The translations under genes were made by a program, and so were the position numbers. Of a stretch of 64,000 nucleotides of DNA, positions 1-17,300 are shown one piece after another. The notes under the pieces are model-generated. The model did no database searches and was not told where the DNA came from. It saw only the letters and a program-made list of their open reading frames with translations. Each line of letters starts with the position of its first letter. The first letter of the stretch is position 1. Source of the DNA: Marchantia polymorpha subsp. ruderalis (lineage: Eukaryota > Streptophyta > Marchantiopsida > Marchantiales > Marchantiaceae); NCBI GenBank assembly GCA_037833965.1, contig AP031354.1:288001-352000 (forward strand), given 5' to 3'.

Positions 1-564
1 TTGGGGATCGGAAGCGAATTTGCTTTTCCGAGTCGACGTATTGGTTGTAAGTTTCTTAAGCGAAGGAGATATGGCATGGCATGATCAAGATTACGAGATG
101 AGAGGGCCGAGATCGAGACTCGGTCGTCCCCGGCAGTATCTTTGCAGAAAGTCACCGACATGTACTTTCGCCAACTGGGTGAGCACTGTTGCGATGAGCA
201 GGCAGCAGGAGAAGCATTGAACATTTAGTAGGCGACATGCGATGATCTTGTGCGGACTTGTACATCTGTTTTAGAGAATGTTTGGAGTGCGAGCTGTTCC
301 GCGAGGCCCAAGTTGCAAGCTTCGATCTGATTCAATGGGACACCGGACTGTGCATTCGACTTCTGTCCCACTATTAGCCAAACCAACTCAGCCACCCAAC
401 CTTGATCCCTCCGAATGATCATCCTCCCAAATATCCTGATTGCCATCCGTCTAGCTATATCACATGGTCCCCCCTATTGCAACAAACCTGATTCAGAGTC
501 TCTCGTTGTGTCAACGTTTCTTCGGAAGGACGGAATATAAATTTACATAACAGAGAAGAGAGAT

Positions 565-590
565 GGGGAAGAGAGGGAGAGGGGGTGGGG
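565..590 (+). other. putative G-quadruplex motif
   Basis: Four G-runs (565-568, 575-577, 581-585, 587-590) are separated by loops of 6, 3 and 1 nt. This fits the canonical G3+N1-7 pattern. Folding is not demonstrated. Confidence 0.5.
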
Positions 591-762
591 AGAAGAGCCA
601 GTAAAGTCAGCCACATACTCAGCAGCAACACAAAGTGCTGTCTGAATGGCACGCATGTTCCATCCGAGTTACCGGTCGGATGGGATGGGGTGCTGGAGGT
701 GGACAGAGTCGACTGTCGCTTCTTTCTGCCATCCATCCGTGGGTGGCGGGGGCGACGAAGCA

Positions 763-779
763 GGAGGAGGAGGAGGAGG
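763..779 (+). repeat. AGG trinucleotide run
   Basis: About six uninterrupted AGG units. It lies inside a G/A-rich stretch and generates spurious charged open frames on both strands. Confidence 0.8.
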
Positions 780-1472
780 CTGAATCCGCCTGATGACTCC
801 TGGGGCTCGATGAGGGATTGGTGAGATCAGTGTTCCCAAAAGGAACCGCTTCACGTGCCCTCTGGTCAACGCCAGAGATTCGGGCCCACTGGGGCAATCG
901 ACACATCTGTTGAGGAATTGAGGACATGGCTGGGCCTGCGAATATGGTCTCACTCCGAAAGTCTACTTCTATGCTACAACGGTTGAGGACGCCCGTCCTC
1001 CCTTGGGATGGGAGGACAAAGCTCAGACTTTCAGGAGAGGGAGAGAAGGAAAGCCTTTTTGAATTGCTGGCTCATACCTGAATGAGTGGACGATTGACCG
1101 ACTAGCGAGGGCTGCCGAGCGGAAAGAGTTCTCCTCGTGTTTCCGATTGAATGCGCTTGTTAAATAGCTGCGAGGCAGCGAGCGTCATCGGGCTCGCAAG
1201 TGACCCAGCGTGCGCGAACATCGAAGCGCAAGTGAATGCGAGTGCGTCCATGCGCCCCATCCCATCCAATCGAATGTATTCCCATCCGATGTCAGGCCGG
1301 ACAGACCGGCGTTTCTCCATTGACTGGTAGAAGACCGAGAGTCATTACAGGATTCTCAAAACGACTGTCGCCGCGAAAGCGGGCACCTCATCTCCAGTCA
1401 ACAAATCGCGAACTATTTACTCTCACTGTTTAGCGCCAGCAGCAGCCGGCAAGGAGCAAGGAGCAAAGCGAA

Positions 1473-1487
1473 GCAGCAGCAGCAGCA
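1473..1487 (+). repeat. GCA trinucleotide run (first)
   Basis: Five GCA units in a row, just before a short unsupported ORF. Confidence 0.8.
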
Positions 1488-1894
1488 TGTCCTCCTCCTA
1501 CTCCTCAACTATTCACCAGCAGTGCCAAGTTGACAACCCCTCGCATGCTTCCTTGTTGCAGAAGAAGAAGTTGCGGATCGCCACCGCTTCAAAAGGGCTG
1601 GCGCACGCACGCTGGCACTGCGAGCCAGCGAGCCAGCCTCGAATTCAGGAGCCACCCGAGAGTGCGACAGACTGCTGTCATCTCCCCCTCTGCCCATTGT
1701 AGAAAACAGCCCCCATCAGACTGTAAAAACTACTAACACTCTCAACATTGATCCGACGACTGATAACCGGCATAATCAAACAGTCGTCGACTCTCTGCCG
1801 GCCCTCCGTGCTATTCTGGAATTGTTGTAAAATGTCAGCGCAAGGAAAATATAAACGAGGAAAGAAAGAACAAGAAAATGGAAGGAGAGCAGAA

Positions 1895-1914
1895 GCAGCA
1901 GCAGCAGCAGCAGC
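1895..1914 (+). repeat. GCA trinucleotide run (second)
   Basis: Six to seven GCA units, which produce a poly-alanine stretch in an otherwise unconvincing ORF. Confidence 0.85.
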
Positions 1915-2400
1915 TGATCAGAGTCTCAGAGACAGACAAATTTCCTCGGGTCTAGACGAGAGAGTCAGACAGCAGAAACATGAATCCTGCCTATTTAGAG
2001 GTGCCAGTTGTGCCCATCCAAAGATGCATTGCGGGCGCCGCCTTAGGCCCTGTCAAAACCGTACGTGGTACTTGTCCCAGCAGGAGGACCTTTGTTGACC
2101 GTGACTTGAGGCCTCGGGCCCTTGGGGGCACCGGCTTGGGCCTTGCTGCTCCTGCTGTGCACTTCGGTACTGCATTTCAATGAATTAATCCGCTCCCCGA
2201 AGAATCGTTCATTCATGCACAAAGAAAAGGGGGACTCGGTAACTTTTTTTGGTGGAATCAAGTTTAGGAGAAAGTAAAATTCCACATTCGTAAAATTCCA
2301 AAAGCGATGGGGTCTTTCCAACCCTCGGAAGTGCATTTCTATGGAGCAATTGATGCCTTCCGGAATCAAGATATTGTAGCGTTATCAATGAACTGAAATG

Positions 2401-5400
2401 ATGGTCCTTGTATTTATGGAGCTGACTTCATTGTCTACGTATCACAATGAGTAACCAAGCTATCAAACAGAACACCATCATTGCACTTGCAGAACTCATT
2501 CAACGCCATCCAGGTATAGACAATGGCTTAGTTTAGCTTTATGTTCTTTCCACAAAGAGATATCAAATTTGGTTTGCCTTTTGTTTTTCTTCATTATCTG
2601 GGTTGGGGAAAATAGGTTCTGTGCACATGACAGTTCTTTAGTCATCATGGGTATTTGCATTTGGGTTTGATGATCTTTGAGTTGCATCTATACCAAATAA
2701 ATAAATGACGCACAATTTGATACAAAAAATTTGGTGTATTTTTTCAAAGAATTTCAAATGAGTTTCCTTAGAGTCAAAACACTTTGTCCCATGTAGCAAC
2801 ATATAGCAATAATATAAGATACTGACATTTGAAGGAATTGAGTATGAATAAAGTATTTATTATTTGATTGAAACTATTTGATGTATGAGTTGGTTCCTTG
2901 AGAAGCCATTGGAATCTAATTCTTTAGGTATTAAACTATACATATCTCTTTGTTGACTATATTTTATATGTAGACTGAATTGTGAGATTGATTAGCATCA
3001 TAAAGAGATCAAATCTTAGAGATTTTCTACACTGGTTGTTCATGATATGTATTATTCTTGAGTATCATTAGAAGACTTAATCCAATTTTGGTTTATCACT
3101 TAAATGATCTGCTTGTCATTTCATGAACGAGTTAACATTATTTACGTCTCCAACTTCGAACGTAATATTTTCAGTCTGCTAGAAAGGATATGTTAAAAAT
3201 AATGAGATGGCTGCTAAATCCTGGACATTTAAACCAGGGGTTGAACAGTATATTGCATGAGAAGTATGTGTATTCTACATAAGCATCATGTGGTTGAATA
3301 TATTCTAGGCACAAAATAATTAATTGCGATTATGTAGCCAATGTATAGTATTTTGATGTAGTTTCAGTGGTATAAGATAACTTCATGCGCCAAAAGATAA
3401 TTTTTTTATGACAATTGACGACTAAAATATCTCGAGCTCATCAGATGAAATCAAAAATATCTACTAGAAAGGTCATTATGTGGTGATATTTAGGAATGAA
3501 CTCATTACTTGTGTACAATTGAAGCAAATTTGTTGGAAAAACACGAGTTGTTTGTTGACGAAGCCATTAGATCAATGATACTTTGCGTATGTGGTAAGAG
3601 ATTTGACATGAAGATAAATGGAGTTTTTCAATTTTGTGTTCAAAGTCTTTTTTTGGATCAAGTAGATGTCAACTAAAATGATGTTAAAATTTTAGCTCTT
3701 CAGATACTAAATTTAATCTCGGTTTGCAATCATGGACTACAATTTAAATTAATGAGAAAATTGATGAATTTTCAAAAGATAAAAGCTGCTTTGTCTAGAG
3801 AATCACATCTTGAGATATAGAATTTTTCATTTTTCCGAAATATTGGATTAAAGATTTGCAATATATCTTGATGCATCATAGTTCCAACAAGTTATACTTT
3901 TTCTTCTCAATCAAAATGGTCATGTATAATATTTGTTGGATTCATCTGTGTTACTTTTTTGGTAGAATGCATGCTTGTGGACTTTTGGTCATCCGTGAAT
4001 TAGAATTTTTTACATATATATAATATTTTCTAATAAATGTTAAATGGATTTCTTATATTTTTTTTCAGATTTATCTTCCATGTATTTTACACCCACCATT
4101 CCGCAGTTACATTATCTAGCTAGTCTACATGCAGAAAATTTAGATTTATCAAGAATTTACATGACTCGTTTCTTGTTCAAAGAACATGATAACCACCCAT
4201 GATGCCATTAAAGATAGAGTGTTTGCTACTCAAGAAGAGAATGATTATTGTTAATGAAGAAAGTGTTTGTATATCTTATTATTATTATATATTATGATCA
4301 TATGGATTATATTCTATTCCTGATTAGGGTATCAATTTATTGTGTGTATGTTCTAGTTTAGCTATAACAAATCTCTTCTTGATGAGGGAGTAACAATTCT
4401 TGTGGTTACAGCTCAAAAACGTGACACAATTTCGGAATGGACTCTTAGATAGGTAGTGAGTGGAGCAATAACTTGAAATGTCTTCTCTTACAGGCGTAGC
4501 CTATGATGCCAACTTATTATCGCTGTAGTCTAGGAGCTCTTGACTTAGCTATGGAGTATGATAAAACATATTATACACTATATATATCCAACAGAACACT
4601 CGGAGCTGCATTCCTTATGAGAGTAATTTCATTAGTGAAAAATTATGGATACTCTGTTAGTGCTAGTACGTAGAATGTTTGATCTAGATCTATATATTCA
4701 CCATTGTGAGGCTACATGAACTAGCTCAGTTTACCATTCTTGGTTTCATCCCTATGAGGTTTAATAGGGTTCGTCCAATACTTTTTCTTTATTAATCCAA
4801 TGTTTTATTGAAATCACAGTTATTTCCGTTTGTCTTTTAGAGCCAATGCCAAGATCTAGTTATGACAGCAAAACAAAAGCCAATTAATTTTTTTTATATG
4901 AATTTGAAGTGCAAGCTGCGTAACCTTCTATGCAATCAGAGAAGAAGCTTTCATGCTCAGACTTTTCCAGTGGTGCGTGTTCAGCTAATATGAAAACGTT
5001 TCTGTGGTCGGTGTGTGTTGATAAGAGAGTCATTTCTCTTTGTGTGCATGAGTGTCTACAAACCGAGTGACAACCAATGAGCTTGAATGATGTCTTTCCA
5101 GCTATTGCCACTTGCTCTGCCCATGACATTGGGTTGACTATTGAACATCCATCATTCGGTCATGAGTGTTGTATTGTATCTATCTGGTTGAGGCTGGAAA
5201 CAAGGGTCCCAAATTAGAGAATTCATGATGACGAGTCAAATTTTTGTTCCCAAATCCAGTTGATTGTGTCTGTTCCAAACACTGAGACTTATTCGCCCAT
5301 CATGACCACCTTAAGCTCGTGTTATATCTGACAACTTGATGAGCGTGGGTGTTGGATGTATGTGTGAGTACACCAGGGTGCTCGTGACAGCTTGTTCCCA

Positions 5401-7450
5401 TAGGCAATAACTACGAATAATACTCCTTTTCCATGGACAACCTCTATGTGATAATGTTTTGGAATTACGCCGATGTCAACCTCAAGGAGGACAATTTGCT
5501 TTTTTTTTTGTGTTATAGAAATGTTTGTCAAGATAGCGCTTTGTCATTCAAAATTGCCCAAACAGAGCAATACTTTTCAACTCAAGGGTAGTGATACTCA
5601 TCATATGAACCTCCAGCGGAGTATCTTGGGGTCTAGTACCGATTCGAACTTGTGGAAGTGAATAGGAATGGATGCGAGAGCATATAATGATGGGTACATG
5701 ACCGTCAAAGAATGAACTACAGTGGTGGAAGACTAAGCACGACTATTGTCCAGAAGCTTCGTTTCTTGTCTTGATGTGCAAGGACATTCTCATTATCAGA
5801 ATGATGTTGATAGTAAAACACGCAGATTATGTTTACAACAACTTCGCCACGAGGTGGGACTTTATTAATCGACATACAGTAACATGTATTATTGACCCCA
5901 GTTAGAGGAGTATTTTAACTAACTTCTTTGCACCAAGAGGAATCTAAGATCTAGAGAATTTGTGTATAACTGGAAAAGGAATAACGATTCCATTTTCCAA
6001 GGAGTATTATCTTCTTTGACCGTTCAAATATCCAAGACTTAGTGAATTATGAATTTGATTGCAAATTCTCACGAGAAGATATTTAGAAGGATTACTGGTA
6101 TTTGAATCTACCGAAATTGTTGATCGACCTGACTTTCAAACATGTAACGCAGGCAGGGAAGTTGAGGTTCTTAAATTGAAGATCTTCTTGAAAGTTCTAC
6201 ACAGAATGTACTGACCTGACTCCTCAAGTAAGAGTAATAAATTATTCCACTCACACACACGTACGAACCTGGGCTGTCCTAAGGAGAGAGATATCAAGGA
6301 AGTGTGTGTCCTAAAGAAAGACAACAATCACTGTCCAGGAGTGAAGTATAGGACTCTAATAATGCGGGGGCGCTGGACGGTCCTAAGGTGAGAGAAATCA
6401 TCAACCCTCTGTCCTAAAGAAAGTACTGTCCTACCCAACCTCTAGTATAGAGGGCTGTGAGGTTTAAGTGAAGGCCTTTGGAATGCATGCTTTTTCTAAC
6501 GATTTGTTGTGACAGTTCCCTGACTCCCGTCTTGCCGCTCATCATCTGCGTCCAACAATTTCATTCTGAGCTTTCAAGAGACAGTGATAGTTTGCAACAC
6601 AGTTCCAGCTTCAGTAACTCCTTTAGTTTACTGTAACTTCCTGCAACTGATAATGGGAAAAGGGAGACGTATGGCATAAAAAAACAGATGGCAGATCAGT
6701 GAGCAGTCAGATGTCTGAAAAGACCCGTTAAGTTGTACACCTGTTCATAGGGTGTAATGGCTACTTTGTTCATTAACTTCTACCTGTCCATGGAGATTTT
6801 TACTGGATCTTTAGACCTTGACTCTGAGTACTCTATTGGATCATATCCATTCAGGTCTACACTTGATTTTGACCCGACCAATCATTCTCCTCTGGCGTGC
6901 GATAAATTCGGTCCGCAAATTTAGCTCTCTAGTGACAAAATTGGAAAAGTTTGAGTAATTCAGTGAATGATTTGTGGGTGTAAAGATTGATAACCTTCAA
7001 TTTTCTTCCAATCCGTCGAATTAGTGCATTTGAAGTACCTTACAATTAAAAAAAAGGAAGAAAAATGAACATTGTTCAGATTAAATTTTCTTCATTTAAA
7101 ATTGTGAAGATAAGATGGCTTGGGTCACATTTTTAAGAAGGAAAATCTGAATCTGGAAGGTACACTACGAAAGCAGTTGTTTATAATAGAAACAAAAGGT
7201 AATCCAAGGTGCATCATCTCCTTGAACTTAGGCTCAAGAGAGCGGTAGCTCTATGTTGTGGATAAAGCTGCATGTTTTTGCTTCAACTACAATCCACATT
7301 ATGGTCTGATGATGTCTCTCGATTGCTTACTAGAGGAAGTAAGGTGCCAAAGGGCCAAGAAACTGAGTGGGGATATTAAGCAAAAACCCAGCAAACAACC
7401 GAGGGTGTTGAAACCTGGCACGCAGTGATCCCGCGTCTCCACGTGTCCTA
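2401..7450. other. AT-rich spacer without recognisable genes
   Basis: From about 2.4 to 5 kb the sequence is strongly AT-rich with dense stops in all frames. From 5 to 7.4 kb composition is more even, but no ORF exceeds about 80 codons and none resembles a known protein. No tRNA, rRNA or intact transposon was seen. Decayed transposon sequence is plausible but not shown. Confidence 0.5.
6274..6423 (+). repeat. imperfect direct repeat, about 46-bp unit
   Basis: Unit 1 (6274-6320) and unit 2 (6379-6423) both read tCCTAAGG, then GAGAGA, then ATCA, and end in GTCCTAAAGAAAG. The period is about 105 bp. No function is evident. Confidence 0.65.
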
Positions 7451-7454
7451 TCCG

Positions 7455-7460
7455 TTGACT
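7455..7460 (+). promoter_or_regulatory. W-box (TTGACT)
   Basis: TTGAC[C/T] is the established WRKY binding site. This copy lies about 970 bp before the WRKY-A start codon. A single hexamer is weak evidence and can occur by chance. Confidence 0.35.
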
Positions 7461-7576
7461 ACATGTGAATAGTGAAACTTTGGGGTAGACCTGCTAACAC
7501 TCCCGATTGGTAGCTGAAGTGTCTTCCAGTACAGTCCTCGCAGCATCATGAGCGGCTGCTCTGGCCGAGTCCGTGT

Positions 7577-7597
7577 GGGTGGGAGGGGAGGGGAGGG
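7577..7597 (+). other. strong G-quadruplex motif upstream of WRKY-A
   Basis: Five G-tracts of 3-4 bases (7577-7579, 7581-7583, 7585-7588, 7590-7593, 7595-7597) are separated by single-base loops, the arrangement expected to fold most stably. It is on the coding strand about 840 bp before the start codon. Confidence 0.6.
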
Positions 7598-8431
7598 AAA
7601 AACTTCCCCCTTTCTACCTTACTCTATGTAACCTAATATCAATAAACTCGGGTTTCATACATGGCGTTAATAAAAGCCGGATTAAAAAAGAAGCTCAAAG
7701 AGGTGTGTCTTTGATTCTTTGGCCATTACTGCTCGGCCTTCAAGTATCTCGTCGTGCCTAGATAGATTTCTTTGATGCCGCAAGCGGCCCAGGAGCTCAA
7801 GCTTGATGCTTCGTCGTTTCTTCCTTTCACGAGAAACTAGCGCCCACGCTTACCGTCCACGTCTCTATCTCTGTGTCTCTCTAACTGTCGGCCCAAGGCA
7901 AGCGGTGTTACTTGGTCATGATGCTGAGCAAGCTGAGAATTCAACGCCATGTTTATAACACACAAGCAACCAATTCGCCTCATCCAGATTTGCTGTGGTT
8001 GCAAACCGCGGTTTTGGGTTTCCGCTGAATGAAAACTTTGTTGGCAGCAGCAGGCGACTGTACAGCAAGTACTAGGACTCATACCTGCTAGTGGTGGTGT
8101 TGGTTCACTTTTAAGCTCATCCCAGTTTCTGGATTTCTTGTTTCTTCTGGCGATGAAAGTCTCCTCCCGAACAACGTATATGGTATCTTCTCCGTGGTCG
8201 CCATCACCACACATCTCCAAATTACGATTAGAGGAATGCCGGTAGCAGCCGAGCGTCGGTTTTCTTGCTCAGATTCCTGCACTCCAGCAATTGCAAATCG
8301 GAATCTTCAATTCCAGTTGTGGTTACCTCAAGTTCACTGGGAAAGCTCGTGGTCTGGTCCTCAGTCGCATCAGACTAATCTCGTGACAAGGTCGAGGTCT
8401 CGAATCTGGATATCGACCCTGGTTGCTTCCG

Positions 8432-14379
<5,948 letters not shown>

Positions 14380-17300
14380 TGGGGAGAAGTTCTACACATG
14401 TGCTGTACAGATGAATTGCTTACTCTTTAGTCTTGGACCCTGAAACCTTTCTGGAGGTTTAGTTAGGCCCAATGGATCAGCGTGTCGCAGCTGCCCAATT
14501 TCTTTGTCAATGTTGGACGTCAAGCTCGGAGATTTAGAAGCTTAGTTCGAGAAGTAGCTAGCTACAAAGCACATCAATTGGTGGGTGCAAATTCGCAGCA
14601 AGCAAGAAATATTTTTTACGAAAATGAGTTCATGGCCATGGCAAATACATGTGTGTCAGATGTAACAGGGCTAGAGAGACATGTAAATAATACTCACGAA
14701 GGACTCTTATTTAATGTCGGGTTTCAACCCCATTGACTTGTGTCCTCCCGATCATTTGGTTTCTCTGCTGCCTCTCGATCAAGACGCTCGTGTGCAATTG
14801 ACATGTTATTGAATTTGCACATCTGAAAATGTTCGTCACTAAACTTTGTTTTAACTGGTGAACTCTCGAAAACTCAAATGTCGAAAATGACGTAAATTCT
14901 GCATGACGGTTTGTATTAGTAGTTCCGAAGTTTCAATGTCATATATTGAAACGGATTCTCCTAATCATTTATACCCAAATGTGGTGTGGTATGGGCACCA
15001 GTGTTGGCACACTTCAGCCGTTTATACTGTCGAGTCAATCACCCAAACTGATATCACGTGCATGAACTCAATGCCCCTACTTTTCAAAGAACATAAGACC
15101 CACCGCTGTGAGACAGCGGACCTAATCCTGACTTGATACCGAGGTCACTGAACTCCGTGCTCATGATTCGCAAGTGTTTTGTGACAGACTGTAATTTGAT
15201 TTTATGTGGCCTTCTTTAAACTTCCTATAACAAAGTGGAGCATGTGTTAGACCATTCTTCGGGTTTGGTTTCCCCATGGACATTTAAATGTCGACCGATG
15301 GAAGGACATCATTGACATGTATCACGTCTTGTGCCGAGATGATCAGAACGAGTGACATCATATGCACATAACCTGTACGTAATTGCAACATCGATCCTGA
15401 ACTTGATTTCTCGCTAGTGAAATGCAGGACTCCGATTGCAAAATTGAAAGTACCAAAAACTCCAGAACCCACCCTGAACGTAATCAACCCACCCTGGAAT
15501 CAATGGAAAGGTAGTGCGAGAATAGACGAAAATCATCTTCATTTTATGCTTAATCGAGCTGGTCTCACCTGCTAATCACAGGAAGCCAAGAGTTGCAAGA
15601 AGATATTTTGGCAGTTATGATATGCTATTTCAGTGAATTTCGTGTTTTGAGATTGCCTTTTTAATTCACTCCCATCTTAGCAAACACAAGTGTAGTTTCC
15701 CTTGAGAGTATTCGAAGATCCTCCCTTGAGATGCTAGAAGGAGGCTTAGACACCCTTCGAACACGTGCGCTGACGGATGGAAGTTACGAACATTTCAGAT
15801 GGTGGCATAGAAAGCAGTAGCATAACATTGTCGTCGTCGATGGAAATCAGCTCTCGACTTCAACTGAGTACCCAGCAGTAGATTTCTGAAACTTCTTTGC
15901 TTACGTGTTGTCTCTCAATATGATCAGATCTTTAACTAAAGAATTTGGAATGTCAAATCCGGGTTTCTTGATGCCTCCGATCATTGTTGAAGTTTCTTCT
16001 TGAAACAGCAGATAAAGTTTCGAGAACACTTTCAACCTTCTAACTACGAACTGCTGGTTGAAATTCATCGGCCAGCATAGGCTCGTTCATCGAACATATC
16101 CACATTTCCAGGTTCTAGGTATAGTAAGTCGTGCCGTCCAGTTTCTCTCTGCTTCTCCAGTTTCATTCGTAGGTCTACTAGTTAGAGCTCCCATTAAAGA
16201 TATACGATGTACCACACCTCTCTCTTAGCTCAGTCACCTGCTCTTTTTCTACAGAATTTTTAATCACATGGTACAAAGCAGTGATGATTACAAACAAGGG
16301 AATGGCCAGTTCAATTGGAACACAAGGTAATTTATAGTGTGCTTTTATCAAACAATATGCACTGCTGCACAGACACTAAGACGTCAATAGACGACATTAG
16401 AACCCCAGATCTAGAATGGCGATCCAGTATGAATACACATCCTACCTACCATTGCACACATTTTTTCAATTTCCCAACGACTTGAAGGGTTGGGAAATTG
16501 AAGCATCTTCGACTATGGAAAGAATTTGTTTGCTGATTTTACTTCTTTTCGAAGAATCAGAATCGGAGATATTCTGACATGTGTGACTGACAGAATCGAT
16601 GAAATTGATAAGGTGTTTTACAAATTAAATCTCAGATCTTGTCTGCTTATATGTGCTCTCAATGAAGAGGTACCTGGCCATATCCTTCCCACAGCTCATC
16701 ATCGTAAAAGCCATCGTTACTAGTGAGAAGATATGTACCACCATCACCTCCACAGAATACATGCGCTTACTCGCTATACTTCATAAAATGATCCGCGACA
16801 AGTGAACGGTCACTATTAAAGGCAGTTTGCAAGTATCCTACATCTAATAAGCGTATGGTTCCAATTGAGACCGCAGTGAAATCTGCATACACTGTAGGGC
16901 GTGCGGACCACTACCCAAGAGAACACAATTCTAGATAACAGGCGAACGAGTAGATGTAGCACGACAAAGAAGGACTGGTATGACACACATTCTCTACAAA
17001 AGATCTATCTGAGAGAAAGAAAAATTAAAATTCAGTACGATAAGATGAGAAATGTCCCACATGATCTGCGTTTTGTGGATGACGCCGGGGGATGGTGACA
17101 CCTTCAACGAGGTGAAATTGTCTGTCGTCGACATCGGTCTCCGCTTTTCAACTTGCCCTCTAAGGGCTTACGCACCACAATTGAAAAGTACTCACAAATG
17201 AGGCTAGAAGTTAGCTTACTCGATCATGATCACTAGTTGGGCGGCATTGTCATATGCATTGACTTTCGGATTCGAATAGATTGTCAACTGACCCATGATT

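Larger units (their letters stand above)
1..2400. other. GC/GA-rich block, no supported gene
   Basis: Several short open frames occur on both strands, but they overlap each other, are rich in low-complexity runs and match no family I recognise. The block holds G/A-rich tracts, AGG and GCA triplet runs and a G-quadruplex motif. Such composition is often seen near plant promoters and 5' leaders, so it could flank a gene lying left of the window. That is inference only. Confidence 0.4.
7451..8431 (+). promoter_or_regulatory. upstream region of WRKY-A
   Basis: This is about 1 kb before the WRKY-A start codon, with the 5' end of the transcript not defined. It contains a W-box (7455-7460) and a run of five closely spaced G-tracts (7577-7597). 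No convincing TATA box was found on the + strand. An intron in the 5' leader cannot be excluded. Confidence 0.5.

Noticed and set aside
8423..8431. Earlier start for WRKY-A
   Set aside because: The upstream in-frame codon is TTG. The ATG at 8432 aligns with the start of WRKY-B.
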